A stretch of 64,000 bases of DNA from Paracoccus sp. S-4012 (GCF_009674885.1 NZ_WKKA01000001.1:310001-374000), one strand, 5' to 3'. Shown: positions 18,500 to 27,860, numbered from the stretch's first letter. Numbers and translations: made by a program. The notes: generated by a model from the letters alone, not told the origin.

Positions 18500-19065
18500 C
18501 AGACCCCGGCGCCGGCCGGCGAGACCACCGTCACCGCGCGACGGTTGCGCTCGAAGCAGGCCTCGTCGGTGCAGGCCTCCAGGGGCCGCTCGTTGCCGTA
18601 GCTCACCGTCGAGATGCGGCCCGGATCGATCCCGCGCGCGACCAGATGCTGCTGCACCGAGGCCGCCCGCCGCGCGCCGAGGGCGAGGTTGTGCTCGCGC
18701 GTGCCCTGCTCGTCGGCATGGCCCTCGATGACGGCGCGGAAGTCGCGGTGGCGGGTCAGCCACTCGGCCTGCCGGGCGACGATCAACTGTGCCTCGGCGG
18801 TGAGGACGACCTGATCGGCCGGGAAGGTCACGGTATCGCCGGCCATCGCGGCGAAGGCCTGCGGCGTCGGTGTGCCCGGCAGCACCGCCTGCGTTGCGCC
18901 CACGGTCACGTCGCCCGCATAGCGCGCCCCGCCGCCGGGCAGGTCCACATAGGGATCGACCACAAGGCTCCCCGGCGTCGCTTGCGGCGCATCGGTGCAG
19001 CCCGCCGCCAGCAGCAGTCCGGCCGTGGCGCAGGCCCCCATCAGCATTGCCGGCAGCCGAGCCAT
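18499..19065 (-). CDS. pal: Peptidoglycan-associated lipoprotein Pal
   Basis: Outer-membrane lipoprotein that grips peptidoglycan and binds TolB. The 188-residue precursor begins MARLPAMLMGACATAGLLLAAGC, where LAAGC is a good lipobox, giving a mature N-terminal Cys. The C-terminal OmpA-like domain has VVLTAEAQLIVARQA and IEGHADEQGTREHN, which bind diaminopimelate. An AAGGAG site 8 nt before ATG 19065 fixes the start over the upstream Met at 19086. It is between tolB and cpoB. Confidence 0.96.
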   Translation of the reverse strand: MARLPAMLMGACATAGLLLAAGCTDAPQATPGSLVVDPYVDLPGGGARYAGDVTVGATQAVLPGTPTPQAFAAMAGDTVTFPADQVVLTAEAQLIVARQAEWLTRHRDFRAVIEGHADEQGTREHNLALGARRAASVQQHLVARGIDPGRISTVSYGNERPLEACTDEACFERNRRAVTVVSPAGAGV

Positions 19066-19082
19066 TCCGACGCTCCTTCCCC

Positions 19083-20405
19083 TCACGGCAGCAGTGGTCC
19101 CCAGTCCGGGTCCGAGGCCGCCGCCTTCAGCTCGACAGGTCGCATGTCGCGCCCGGCGATGTCCACCGCATGGAGGCGCGCGCGCCCGTTTTCGGCCCGC
19201 TCCTGTCGCGTGAAGACCACGACGCGGCCGTTCGGCGACCAGCTCGGCCCCTCGTCATGCGGCCCCTCGGTCAGCAGCCGCTCGCCGGAGCCGTCGGGGC
19301 GCATGACGCCGATCATGAAGCGGTCGCCGACTCTGCGTGTGAAGGCGATCAAATCGCCCGTGGACGACCATGCGGGGGTTGAATAGCGCCCCTCGCCGAA
19401 GCTGATCCGCTGCGCCTCGCCGCCGCCGTCCAGCTGCATCAGGTAGAGCTGCTGCGCGCCCGAGCGGTCGCTCTCGAACACCATCGCGCTGCTGTCGGGC
19501 GCGAGGCCGGGCGCGGTGTCGATCCCCGCGCCGGTCACGAGCGCGCGGGCGAGGCTGCCGGTGGCGTCGGTCTGCCAGATATCGGTGTCGCCGTCGCGCG
19601 AGCGGGAATGGACGAGCCAGCGGCCGTCGCGCGAGGGGCGCGGCGCGAAGGCCATGACGCCCGGCTCGGAGGGCAGCAGCCGCGGCGGGCCGCCGTCGAG
19701 CGCGATCTCCGCCAGCCGCGGCGCGCCGCCCGCGAAGCTGACGAAGACGATGCGCCGGCCATCGGCCGAGAAGCGCGGCGACAGGACCAGTTCCGCCCCG
19801 TCGGTCAGGTAGCGGACGTTCTCGCCGTCCTGGTCCATCACCGCGAGGCGCTTGATACGGGCGGTGCGCGGGCCGCTCTCGGCCACGAAGGCAATGCGGC
19901 TGTCGAAATAGGGGTCCTCGCCGGTCAGGCGGGAATAGACCCGGTCGGCCAGCTTGTGGCCAAGCCGCCGCCAGCCCTCGGGCGGACCGTCGAAGCTCAG
20001 CCCGTCGCCGAGCGGGCGAGCGGCGAAGATGTCGTAGAGGCGGAAGCTGACATGCAGCTTGCCCGCGTCCATGCGCGCCGCGCCGAGGACCAGCGCCTGC
20101 GCGTCGGCCGCGCGCCACTCCTGCCACGCGGGCGCCGCATCGATGCCCTGCCCCTGTGCGGGCATGGTCCCGGTCGCGATCTCGCGGAAGAGGCCGGTCC
20201 CGGTCAGGTCGCGCGCCACGAGGTCGCGCAGGGCCCGGGTCTGTTCCGCCGCGCCGCCCTCGTCGAGGAAGGGCGGGATGGCGATGGTCATGGGCTCGCT
20301 CACGCCCTCGGTGATCTCGATTCGCAGCGGCTGCGCGGCGGCTGGCCGGGCCAGCAGCGGCAGGGTCGCGCCGAGGGCGAGGAGGCTGCGGCGGGAGAGG
20401 GTCAT
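19083..20405 (-). CDS. tolB: Tol-Pal translocation protein TolB
   Basis: Periplasmic beta-propeller that shuttles between Pal and TolA. The 440-residue precursor has a signal peptide MTLSRRSLLALGATLPLLA with a twin-arginine-like SRRSLL, though Sec export is the family norm. An N-terminal domain (ITEGVSEPMTIAIPPF) precedes six blades with repeated SPRFSADGRRIVF / PGLAPDSSAMVF / APAWS-type motifs. Its ATG overlaps the tolA stop as ATGA. Confidence 0.96.
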   Translation of the reverse strand: MTLSRRSLLALGATLPLLARPAAAQPLRIEITEGVSEPMTIAIPPFLDEGGAAEQTRALRDLVARDLTGTGLFREIATGTMPAQGQGIDAAPAWQEWRAADAQALVLGAARMDAGKLHVSFRLYDIFAARPLGDGLSFDGPPEGWRRLGHKLADRVYSRLTGEDPYFDSRIAFVAESGPRTARIKRLAVMDQDGENVRYLTDGAELVLSPRFSADGRRIVFVSFAGGAPRLAEIALDGGPPRLLPSEPGVMAFAPRPSRDGRWLVHSRSRDGDTDIWQTDATGSLARALVTGAGIDTAPGLAPDSSAMVFESDRSGAQQLYLMQLDGGGEAQRISFGEGRYSTPAWSSTGDLIAFTRRVGDRFMIGVMRPDGSGERLLTEGPHDEGPSWSPNGRVVVFTRQERAENGRARLHAVDIAGRDMRPVELKAAASDPDWGPLLP

Positions 20406-22279
20406 TGCAGTTCCAGCAGCCCCTCGGGGTGGAAGTTCATGACCACGTCGCTCCAGCGGTCCCAGCGGTCACGGGGCAGCGGATAACCGGTCTCCCCCGC
20501 ACAGCGCATCACCGCGCGGCGGCCGGCGTCGAAGGCCTGCTCGGCCACCTCGGCGGAGACCGGCAGCCCATCCGCCCCGATCGCCGCCTCAAGCATGATC
20601 GAATCGTAGATCGGTTGCGCCGCGGGCGTCATGGCAAGCCGCATCGTGACGGTCGTGCCGCGCGCTTCCATCGACAGCGGCCGCAGGTTCCAGCAGGGCG
20701 CGACCTGATCGCGGAACGCGGCGATCTCCGCCGCCGAGAGGCCCGGCCCGGAGCCTGTCCCGTCCCGGTTGCCGCCGCCCTCGCCGGTAGTGATGGTCAA
20801 CGCCTGCACGAGTGCTTCGGCCAGCGGGTCGCCGCCCGGCGTCGGGTCGTCGCTGCTGGCATCGGCGGGCATGGGGCCTTCGGCCATCTCGCCCTCGGGC
20901 GGCAGCGCGTCGGGGTCCGTGGCCAGCGCCTCGGCCAGCGCCTCGGCCAGCTCGTCCGCCTCGCCGACCGGCGTGATGCCGGGGTCGAGCGGGGTGACGC
21001 TCTGCGTCGGGTCGATGATCGGGCTTTCGAAGGTCGGATCGAGCGGATTGGAGAAGGGATCGGGCGTCGGCGACGGGTCGGCAGGCACCGCCCCGGCGAG
21101 CGCGTCGGCCAGGGGATCCGCCTGAGCGAGCCGCTCGGCCTCGGCCGCGGCGGCGGCGAGCGCGCGCTCTTCCGCGGCGGCGGCTTCGGCGGCGGCGCGC
21201 TCCTCGGTCTCGGCCTGAAGGGCGCGGGCCAGTTCCTCGGCCTCGCGCTGCCGCTGCTCCTCCTCGAGGCGGGCCAGTTCCGCCTGCCGCTGCGCCTCGG
21301 CTTCGGCTGCCGCACGGGCGGCTTCGGCCTGCCGCGCTTCGGCCTCGGCAGCGACGCGGGCTGCTTGCGCTTCGGCCTGCCGTTGCGCCTCGGCTTCCGC
21401 CGCGACCCGCGCGGCTTCGGCCTCCGCCCGACGCTGCGCTTCGGCTTCTGCGGCCAGCCGCGCCGCCTCCGCGTCTGCCCGCCGCTCGGCCTCGGCCTCG
21501 AGCTGCTCGGCTTCCGCCTGCCGCTCGGCTGCAGCCGTTGCGGCAAGGCGGGCCGCTTCGGCGTCCTGCGCCGCCTGCCGTTCGGCGGCGAGCCGCGCGA
21601 CCTCCGCCGCCTCGGCCTCGGCCGCGATACGAGCCGCCTCGGCCTCCGCGATCCGGGCCTGCTCCGCCGCCGCGGCCTGCGCGAGCGCCGCCTGGGCCTC
21701 CGCCCGCGGGCGCGGCGGGGCGGAGGTCTGAATCGCCGGAGCCGCGGGCGCGGCGTCCGGGGCGGCGGGTGCCGGGGCGAGGGCGCCTGGAAGCGATGGG
21801 GCCGGGCTGATCGCGGTCGTTTCGGCGGCCGGGGCCGAGGGCGCCTCGGGCGGCGCATCGGCCTCGGCAACGCCGGGCAGCGAGCCGGGCGATACGCTCG
21901 CCACCGCCACCGGTGGCTGGACGCGGTTGAAGTCGCTGAGGTCCGGGGCGCTCTCGGGCGGGGGCGTGCCGGCGGAAGGGGGCGGCGCGACCGGCTCCGG
22001 CGGCGTGTCGGCCTCGGGCGCGCTCGCCCCGCCACCACCGGCAGCGGGCGTGGCGGGCTGCGAGGGCGACGCGTCGCCGCCGGGTGCCACCGGCCCGGCG
22101 CCGCGGGCGGCGGCGGCGATGGTCTGGAACTCGGCCTCGGTCATGGTCGAGACCTCGGCCGCGCGCAGCGCCTCGCCCGGCTGCGGCCGGAACAGCGCGC
22201 CGCCCAGGATCGCCCAGAGCAGCACGGCCAGATGCACGCTGCCCGACACCCAGGCGCCGGTGCGCCGCGCGCGGTCCAT
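20402..22279 (-). CDS. tolA: TolA-like protein with long Ala/Glu coiled coil
   Basis: Links the inner-membrane TolQR motor to TolB-Pal. The 625-residue protein has one N-terminal membrane helix (SGSVHLAVLLWAILGGALF), a Pro/Ala-rich stretch and about 220 residues of Ala/Glu/Arg/Gln coiled coil (repeats such as EAEAQRQAEAQAARVA). A Pro/Asp-rich spacer follows, and then a C-terminal domain with FRDQVAPCWNL and MRCAGETGYPLP, whose two cysteines match the TolA domain-III disulphide. It is long for TolA, mostly through the spacer. It lies 3 bp after tolR. Confidence 0.92.
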   Translation of the reverse strand: MDRARRTGAWVSGSVHLAVLLWAILGGALFRPQPGEALRAAEVSTMTEAEFQTIAAAARGAGPVAPGGDASPSQPATPAAGGGGASAPEADTPPEPVAPPPSAGTPPPESAPDLSDFNRVQPPVAVASVSPGSLPGVAEADAPPEAPSAPAAETTAISPAPSLPGALAPAPAAPDAAPAAPAIQTSAPPRPRAEAQAALAQAAAAEQARIAEAEAARIAAEAEAAEVARLAAERQAAQDAEAARLAATAAAERQAEAEQLEAEAERRADAEAARLAAEAEAQRRAEAEAARVAAEAEAQRQAEAQAARVAAEAEARQAEAARAAAEAEAQRQAELARLEEEQRQREAEELARALQAETEERAAAEAAAAEERALAAAAAEAERLAQADPLADALAGAVPADPSPTPDPFSNPLDPTFESPIIDPTQSVTPLDPGITPVGEADELAEALAEALATDPDALPPEGEMAEGPMPADASSDDPTPGGDPLAEALVQALTITTGEGGGNRDGTGSGPGLSAAEIAAFRDQVAPCWNLRPLSMEARGTTVTMRLAMTPAAQPIYDSIMLEAAIGADGLPVSAEVAEQAFDAGRRAVMRCAGETGYPLPRDRWDRWSDVVMNFHPEGLLELQ

Positions 22280-22282
22280 GGC

Positions 22283-22768
22283 TCAGCCGCCTCCCGGCGG
22301 CGCTGTGGTCGCGGGAACCGGAGCGCCGCCCATGTCGGGGCCGCCGCCCTCCGTCACCAGAACGAGATCGTTGATCCCGGCGGCGTTCAGCGCCCCCATG
22401 ACCTGCATCACCCGGCCATAGGGCAGCCCCGCGTCGGCGCGCAGGAACACGCGCTGCGACTGCCGTTCGGTCAGCAGCGCCTGCAGGCTGGGGATCAGCT
22501 GAGCCTCGGCCACCTCGCTCTCCATCAGCACGAGCGGTCCCTCGCGGGTGATCGACAGCGTCACCGGCTCCTGCGGCTCGCCCGGGACGGCCTGCGCGGC
22601 GGTCTGAGGCAGTTCCAGCGGCACGCCCACGGTCAGCAGCGGTGCTGCGACCATGAAGATGATGAGCAGCACCAGCATCACATCCACGAAGGGCGTGACG
22701 TTGATCTCGGCCATGGGCCGGTTGTGGCGCTTGCGGCGCATCGGCTTGCGGGGGGCGGCGCTGTCCAT
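22283..22768 (-). CDS. tolR: TolR/ExbD-type motor protein
   Basis: Proton-channel partner of TolQ in the Tol motor. The 161-residue protein has one membrane helix in INVTPFVDVMLVLLIIFMVA, where the Asp of FVDVML is the proton-binding residue. A periplasmic ExbD domain follows (VFLRADAGLPYGRVMQVMGAL) with a Gly/Pro-rich tail. It lies 3 bp after tolQ and 3 bp before tolA, a single operon. Confidence 0.96.
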   Translation of the reverse strand: MDSAAPRKPMRRKRHNRPMAEINVTPFVDVMLVLLIIFMVAAPLLTVGVPLELPQTAAQAVPGEPQEPVTLSITREGPLVLMESEVAEAQLIPSLQALLTERQSQRVFLRADAGLPYGRVMQVMGALNAAGINDLVLVTEGGGPDMGGAPVPATTAPPGGG

Positions 22769-22771
22769 GCC

Positions 22772-23467
22772 TCAGTCCCCCTCGAGCTGCCGCGACAGGA
22801 GCGTGGCGAACTCGTCGGCAAATCCCTCGTAGCCGCCGGCGATGCGGTCGGCGTCGGCGGCGAGCTTGTTGTAGAAGATCACCGCCGGAATCGCGGCCAG
22901 AAGCCCGAGCGCGGTCGCCAGCAGCGCCTCGGCGATGCCGGGCGCGACGACGGCCAGCGAGGTGTTCTGGCTGATGGCGATGCCCTCGAAGGCGGTCTTG
23001 ATGCCCCAGACAGTGCCGAAGAGGCCGATGAAGGGCGCGGTCGCGCCGACCGTGGCGAGCAGCGTGAGGCCGCGGGTCAGCCGGTCCTCCTCGCGGTTGA
23101 CGACGATCCGCATGGCGCGGTCGATGCGGGCGCGGGCGCCCGCGATCACGCCGCCGTCGTCGCGGTGGCTGCGCCGCCACTCGCCCATGCCGGCGGCGAA
23201 GACGCGCTCGGCCGCGCCTGCGGGGCGGTCACCGATGCGGTCGTAGAGGTCGTCGAGCGGCTGGCCCGACCAGAAGGCGCGGTCGAAGCGGGCCGCGTCA
23301 CGGCGGGCGGCGGCGAAGACGATCAGCTTCTGGATGATGACCGCCCAGGCCCAGAACGACGCCAGCACCAGCACCACCATAGTGATCTGCACCGTCAGCG
23401 ACGAGCGCAGGAACAGGCCCACGAGTGTGAAGTCGAGCGGCTGGCCGTTGGCGGCGAGGGTTTCCAT
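22772..23467 (-). CDS. tolQ: TolQ motor protein
   Basis: Inner-membrane proton channel of the Tol-Pal system. The 231-residue protein has three membrane helices. The first is near residue 30 (ITMVVLVLASFWAWAVIIQ); the conserved TolQ/ExbB/MotA segment GATAPFIGLFGTVWGIKTAFEGIA follows, then a helix in APGIAEALLATALGLLAAIPAVIFYN. Upstream is ybgC after about 106 bp, so a promoter could lie in that gap. Confidence 0.97.
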   Translation of the reverse strand: METLAANGQPLDFTLVGLFLRSSLTVQITMVVLVLASFWAWAVIIQKLIVFAAARRDAARFDRAFWSGQPLDDLYDRIGDRPAGAAERVFAAGMGEWRRSHRDDGGVIAGARARIDRAMRIVVNREEDRLTRGLTLLATVGATAPFIGLFGTVWGIKTAFEGIAISQNTSLAVVAPGIAEALLATALGLLAAIPAVIFYNKLAADADRIAGGYEGFADEFATLLSRQLEGD

Positions 23468-23573
23468 GTCAGTGCCTCAAATCCGTTTCATGCCGCAGTT
23501 CCGCGGGCTTGTAGCAAGAAGCGCGTCGCGGGGTCAGGCGCAAGGCCAACACAATGCCGTGCGGCCCGGCCCG

Positions 23574-23975
23574 TCAGCCGTCCCTTGCCGGGTTCGGGAG
23601 GGAGGCCAGCCCCGCAGGCAGCCGCACCGGCCGCCCTGCCGGGCCGAGCGCGACGACGGTGACGGCGGCGCGGAACAGCAACGCTTCGCCGCGCCGCACC
23701 TGCTGGTCGAGGGTCAGCCGCGCGGGAGTGGCGGCGGCGAGCGTGGTCTCGGCGGTAAGCAGGTCGTCGAAGCGGGCCGGGGCGAGGTAGTCGGCCTCGA
23801 TCCGACGCACGGCGAAGACGGTGCCCGCCTCCTTCATCGCCGCCTGGTCGAAGCCCATCTCGCGCAGCCATTCCGAGCGCGCCCGCTCGATGAAGCGCAG
23901 GTAGTTGGCGTAATAGACGATCCCGGCGAGGTCGGTGTCCTCGTAATAGACCCGGATGGGCCAGCGATGCGTCAT
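23574..23975 (-). CDS. ybgC: Tol-Pal-associated acyl-CoA thioesterase YbgC
   Basis: Hotdog-fold thioesterase acting on short acyl-CoA or acyl-ACP, encoded at the head of tol-pal operons in most proteobacteria. The 133-residue protein has the catalytic segment YYEDTDLAGIVYYANYLRFIERARSEW, with the conserved Asp in EDTD. Its start overlaps the stop of the upstream unknown gene (ATGA), and tolQ follows about 106 bp later. Confidence 0.95.
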   Translation of the reverse strand: MTHRWPIRVYYEDTDLAGIVYYANYLRFIERARSEWLREMGFDQAAMKEAGTVFAVRRIEADYLAPARFDDLLTAETTLAAATPARLTLDQQVRRGEALLFRAAVTVVALGPAGRPVRLPAGLASLPNPARDG

Positions 23976-24529
23976 GCAAGCCTCGCGCCGAGGCGCAGCG
24001 CATGCGAGGCGTCGGTGGCCACGGCGGGCAGGACCGGGTCATAGGCGGCGCGGATGAGCGCGGCGAGGTCGGGCGAGGGCGTGACCTCGCGAGCGAATGT
24101 GAGCAGCGCGTTGACGGCGAGGGATTCGGCGAGTGCCGCGGGATGCTCGTCGGTGACGCGCACGAAGGTCAGGCAGGCGCGGATGGCGCCCTCGGCGTCG
24201 AAGCGGAACAGGCGGTAGCGCGCGACGCCCTCGGCCGCGAGGCGCGCGGGCAGGTCGGGGAAGCCGGTGAGCTGGTCGAGGTCGGGGAAGCCCTCGAGCT
24301 CGGCCCAGTCGCGCAGGAAGAAGCCCATGAGGTTCGCGCCGGTCTCGGGGTCGGTCTCGGCCATCGGGATGCGCGCGTCGGCAAGGACGGCGGGGATCGC
24401 GGACTGGAACACGGCGAGGGAGTCGTCGGCCAGCCCGAACATCACCGGGACGATGGGCCGCGCCCAGCGGGAGCAGAGGAAGCGGTCGTCGCGGGTGAAG
24501 AGGGCGGCGATGTCGTCGGAGGTGAGCAT
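23972..24529 (-). CDS. Conserved hypothetical protein upstream of ybgC
   Basis: A 185-residue soluble protein I cannot place in a family. It starts MLTSDDIAALFTRDDRFLCSRW at ATG 24529; an upstream extension reads through the repeat elements and is unlikely. It contains VMFGLADDSLAVFQSAIPAVL and ETGANLMGFFLRDWAEL, and ends in an Ala/Leu-rich helix. The ATGA overlap with ybgC implies co-translation with the Tol-Pal cluster. No membrane segment or metal motif is evident. Confidence 0.7.
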   Translation of the reverse strand: MLTSDDIAALFTRDDRFLCSRWARPIVPVMFGLADDSLAVFQSAIPAVLADARIPMAETDPETGANLMGFFLRDWAELEGFPDLDQLTGFPDLPARLAAEGVARYRLFRFDAEGAIRACLTFVRVTDEHPAALAESLAVNALLTFAREVTPSPDLAALIRAAYDPVLPAVATDASHALRLGARLA

Positions 24530-24576
24530 GGGGCGGGGGCATAGGCGCGCGCGGCCCGGCCGTAAAGCCCGTGGCG

Positions 24577-24630
24577 AAGCCGGGGGCTTTGCGCCCCCGG
24601 ACCCCCGCAGGATATTTGGATCAAGGCGAA
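24577..24630 (+). repeat. Interspersed hairpin repeat, family A, copy 1
   Basis: GAAG, then an 8-bp stem CCGGGGGC-TTTGC-GCCCCCGG (24580-24600), then ACCCCCGCAGGATATTTGG and ATCAAGGCGAA. The same layout recurs at 41021-41076 (same strand) and 30641-30690 (opposite strand). Elements of this form are frequent in Rhodobacterales intergenic DNA as I recall. It lies upstream of the ybgC-side gene and downstream of the CoA-transferase start region. Confidence 0.75.
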
Positions 24631-24662
24631 AAAGCGGCCGCAGCGCCGCTGTCGGCCGCGGC

Positions 24663-24690
24663 GTAGGGTGCGTGGTTTCCACGCACCATG
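24663..24690 (+). repeat. Interspersed hairpin repeat, family B, copy 1
   Basis: A perfect 9-bp stem GGTGCGTGG-TTT-CCACGCACC (24667-24687) flanked by GTAG and ATG. It is identical at 27 of 28 positions to 46501-46528 near the tRNA-Leu gene. It lies within the same gap as family A copy 1. No coding role is seen. Confidence 0.75.
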
Positions 24691-24710
24691 TTGCGGCGGG
24701 GCCGCCCGCG

Positions 24711-25355
24711 TCAGTTGACGATCGTCGCCTCGGTCGCCGCCCGCAGCTCGTCCTCGGTCACGCCGTCCGCGGTCTCGACGATCTTCAGCCCGCCCTCGAC
24801 CACGTCCAGCACGCCGAGATTGGTGATGATGCGGTCCACCACGGCCTTGCCGGTCAGCGGCAGGGTGCAGTCCTTCAGCACCTTGCTCTCGCCCGCCTTG
24901 TTGGTGTGATCCATCACTACCACCACGCGGCCGACGCCGGCGACGAGGTCCATGGCCCCGCCCATGCCCTTGACCAGCTTGCCGGGGATCATCCAGTTCG
25001 CCAGGTCGCCGTTCTCGGCCACCTCCATGGCGCCGAGGATCGCCATCGCGATCTTGCCGCCGCGGATCATGGCGAAGCTGGTGGCGCTGTCGAAATAGGC
25101 CGAATGCGGCAGCTCGGTGATGGTCTGCTTGCCGGCGTTGATGAGGTCGGGATCCTCATCACCCTCGAAGGGGAAGGGGCCCATGCCGAGCATCCCGTTC
25201 TCGGACTGGAGGGTGACGTGCACGCCCTCGGGGATGTAGTTCGAGACCAGCGTCGGGATGCCGATGCCGAGGTTGACATACATGCCGTCCTCGAGCTCCC
25301 GCGCAGCCCGCGCCGCCATCCGGTTGCGGTCCCAACCCTTTGTTTCGGCGGCCAT
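24711..25355 (-). CDS. scoB: 3-oxoacid CoA-transferase subunit B
   Basis: With the A subunit it moves CoA between succinyl-CoA and a 3-oxoacid such as acetoacetate, feeding ketone bodies or PHB breakdown into the TCA cycle. The 214-residue protein has the active-site glutamate in SENGMLGMG, plus [15 protein letters not shown] and [19 protein letters not shown]. The start ATG 25355 overlaps the scoA stop as TGATG. Acceptor specificity cannot be read. Confidence 0.93.
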   Translation of the reverse strand: MAAETKGWDRNRMAARAARELEDGMYVNLGIGIPTLVSNYIPEGVHVTLQSENGMLGMGPFPFEGDEDPDLINAGKQTITELPHSAYFDSATSFAMIRGGKIAMAILGAMEVAENGDLANWMIPGKLVKGMGGAMDLVAGVGRVVVVMDHTNKAGESKVLKDCTLPLTGKAVVDRIITNLGVLDVVEGGLKIVETADGVTEDELRAATEATIVN

Positions 25356-26059
25356 CAGGCGGTCTCCCTCTTGCGAACGGTGCGCTGTTCGATGCGCTTC
25401 TCGTGCTCGCCCTGCACGATGCGGTGGACGTAGATGCCGGGCAGGTGGATGCCGTCGGGGTCGAGCGAGCCGGCCTTCACGATCTCCTCGACCTCGACCA
25501 CGCAGACGCGGCCGCAGGTGGCGGCGGGGACGTTGAAGTTGCGCGCGGTCTTGCGGAACACGACGTTGCCGGTCTCGTCGGCCTTCCAGCCCTTCACGAT
25601 GGCAAGGTCCACGACCAGCCCGCGCTCGAGGATGTAGGTCTCGCCGTCGAACTCCTTGTGCTCCTTGCCCTCGGCGATGACGGTGCCTACGCCGGTCCGG
25701 GTGTAGAAGCCCGGGATGCCCGCGCCGCCGGCGCGCATGCGCTCGGCCAGGGTGCCCTGCGGGTTGAACTCCAGCTCCAGCTCGCCCGAGAGATACTGGC
25801 GCATGAACTCCGCGTTTTCGCCCACATAGGAGGAGATCATCTTCTTGATCTGCTTGGTATCGAGCAGGATGCCCAGCCCGAATCCGTCCACGCCGCAGTT
25901 GTTGCTGGCGATGGTCAGATCCTTCGTTCCCGCCTCGCGGATGGCGTCGATCAGCAGCTCCGGGATGCCGCTGAGGCCGAAGCCCCCGGCGGCGATGCTC
26001 ATGCCGTCGCGGAGCAGCCCGTCGAGCGCCTCCGCGGCGGTGCCATAGACTTTCTGCAT
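25355..26059 (-). CDS. scoA: 3-oxoacid CoA-transferase subunit A
   Basis: Alpha subunit of the SCOT-type CoA-transferase. The 234-residue protein has the CoA-binding loop [30 protein letters not shown], and [23 protein letters not shown] strong ribosome site (AAGGGGGA) precedes ATG 26059. It is coupled to scoB. Upstream lies the unrelated ggt gene after 64 bp. Confidence 0.94.
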   Translation of the reverse strand: MQKVYGTAAEALDGLLRDGMSIAAGGFGLSGIPELLIDAIREAGTKDLTIASNNCGVDGFGLGILLDTKQIKKMISSYVGENAEFMRQYLSGELELEFNPQGTLAERMRAGGAGIPGFYTRTGVGTVIAEGKEHKEFDGETYILERGLVVDLAIVKGWKADETGNVVFRKTARNFNVPAATCGRVCVVEVEEIVKAGSLDPDGIHLPGIYVHRIVQGEHEKRIEQRTVRKRETA

Positions 26060-26123
26060 GCACGGTCCCCCTTGTCGCCTGCTTCTATTGGCCGAAGCGG
26101 CGACGGGCTGTCAACGCAGGCGG

Positions 26124-27860
26124 TCAGTAGCCGACAGTGGCCGCGTCCGAGCGCCGCGGGTCGGAGGCGCCGAAGAGGTAGCCGCTCGCGGGGTCGCGCA
26201 GGATCGACTGGGTCGAGCCCATCGCCTCGCGCACGACGATGGTGTGGCCCTTGGCTTCCAGCAGGCGGATGGTGTCGGGGCTGATGCCCTCCTCGATCCG
26301 CAACTCCTCGGGCAGCCACTGGTGATGGATGCGCGGCTCGGTGCTGGCCTGGGCCACGTTCATGCCGTGGTCGATCACGTTCATGACGACCTGCAGCACG
26401 GTCGTGATGATCCGCGCGCCGCCGGGCGAGCCGGTGACGAGGAACACCTCCCCGTCCTTGGTCACGATGGTCGGCGTCATGGACGAGAGCGGCCGCTTGC
26501 CCGGCTCGACCGCGTTCGCGTCGCCGCCGATCAGGCCATAGGCGTTGGGCACGCCCGGCTTGGCCGAGAAGTCGTCCATCTCGTTGTTCATCAGCACGCC
26601 GGTGCCGTCCGCGACCAGCCCCGAGCCGTAGGAGAAGTTGATCGTGTAGGTGTTCGAGACCGCATTCCCGTCCGCGTCGATGATCGAGAAATGCGTGGTC
26701 TCGTTCGACTCGTAGGGCGAGAGGTCGGCGGGCCGGATCAGCGCCGAGGGCGTGGCGAAGTCGCCGTCGATCTTCTGACGCATGGCGGCGGCGTATTCCT
26801 TGGCCGTCAGCGCCTCGACCGGCACGTCCACGAAATCAGGATCGCCCAGGTATTCCGAACGGTCGGCATAGGCGAGCTTCATCACCTCGGCCATCAGGTG
26901 GATGGTGTTCGCCGCATTCGGGCCGAGGGCGCCGATCGGATAGCCCTCAATCGCGTTCAGCATCTGGATCAGGTGCACCCCGCCGGAGGACGGCGGCGGC
27001 ATCGAAATGACCTCATGCCCGCGATAGATGCCGCGCACCGGCTCGCGCTCGACGGCCTCGTAGGCGGCCATGTCCTCGACGGTGATGCGCCCGCCCGCGG
27101 CCTGCACGGCGCTCGCGATCGCCTCGGCCACCGGGCCGCGGTAGAAGCCGTCGGGCCCGTCATTGGCGATGCGTTGCAAAGTCTGGGCGAGGTCGGCCTG
27201 CACCAGGCGCTCGCCCGGCTGCCAGAAGCTGCCGTCGGGCTTGTAGAAGATCGCGGCGGCGGAGGGGTACCGGGTCAGGTCCTCGTGCGAATCCTCGAGG
27301 CTGTCGGCGAGGTCCGGCGTGACGGTGATCCCCTCCTGCGCGAGCCGGATCGCCGGGGCGATCACCACCGGCCAGGGCATGGAGCCGAAGCGGTCGAGCG
27401 CCAGCTTCATGCCCGCCACGGTGCCCGGAACCCCGGTCGCGAGGCCTGAGTAACGCGACTTCTCGCTGTCCGCCTCGCCGGCGTCATTCAGAAAGATGTC
27501 CCGCTCGAACGATGCGGGCGCGGTCTCGCGGTAGTCGATGGCGTGGGTGGTGCCGGTCTCGGCGTCATGGACCAGCATGAAGCCGCCGCCACCCAGGTTG
27601 CCCGCCCGCGGCAGCGTCACGGCGAGCGCGAAGGCCACCGCCACCGCCGCGTCCACGGCGTTCCCCCCTTGGGCGAGGATGTCGCGCCCGATCTCGGCCG
27701 CGATCCGCTCCTGCGCCGAAACCATGCCGTTCGCGGCCCAGACCGGATGGACCCGGTCCATCTCGGAGAAGATCGCCACCTCCTGCGCGGCGGCAGGCGT
27801 CGCGAGCGCGACGAGCAGCGAGACGGCGCAGCCGCGCCGCAGTCCGGTTGCAAGCGTCAT
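26124..27860 (-). CDS. ggt: Gamma-glutamyltransferase
   Basis: Periplasmic enzyme that hydrolyses glutathione and other gamma-glutamyl amides or transfers the glutamyl group. The 578-residue precursor has a signal peptide (MTLATGLRRGCAVSLLVALATPAAAQ). Its self-processing site THFSIIDADGNAVSNT provides the catalytic N-terminal Thr of the small subunit. PPPSSGGVHLIQMLN and VTGSPGGARIIT are further family motifs. GGGGAG before ATG 27860 supports the start. The window also holds gshA, though not nearby. Confidence 0.95.
   Translation of the reverse strand: MTLATGLRRGCAVSLLVALATPAAAQEVAIFSEMDRVHPVWAANGMVSAQERIAAEIGRDILAQGGNAVDAAVAVAFALAVTLPRAGNLGGGGFMLVHDAETGTTHAIDYRETAPASFERDIFLNDAGEADSEKSRYSGLATGVPGTVAGMKLALDRFGSMPWPVVIAPAIRLAQEGITVTPDLADSLEDSHEDLTRYPSAAAIFYKPDGSFWQPGERLVQADLAQTLQRIANDGPDGFYRGPVAEAIASAVQAAGGRITVEDMAAYEAVEREPVRGIYRGHEVISMPPPSSGGVHLIQMLNAIEGYPIGALGPNAANTIHLMAEVMKLAYADRSEYLGDPDFVDVPVEALTAKEYAAAMRQKIDGDFATPSALIRPADLSPYESNETTHFSIIDADGNAVSNTYTINFSYGSGLVADGTGVLMNNEMDDFSAKPGVPNAYGLIGGDANAVEPGKRPLSSMTPTIVTKDGEVFLVTGSPGGARIITTVLQVVMNVIDHGMNVAQASTEPRIHHQWLPEELRIEEGISPDTIRLLEAKGHTIVVREAMGSTQSILRDPASGYLFGASDPRRSDAATVGY

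Noticed and set aside
20405-23662. A 1085-codon plus-strand open frame opposite tolA-tolQ
   Set aside because: It is the mirror of real tol genes in GC-rich DNA: Arg/Gly/His-rich, with no domains and no ribosome site.
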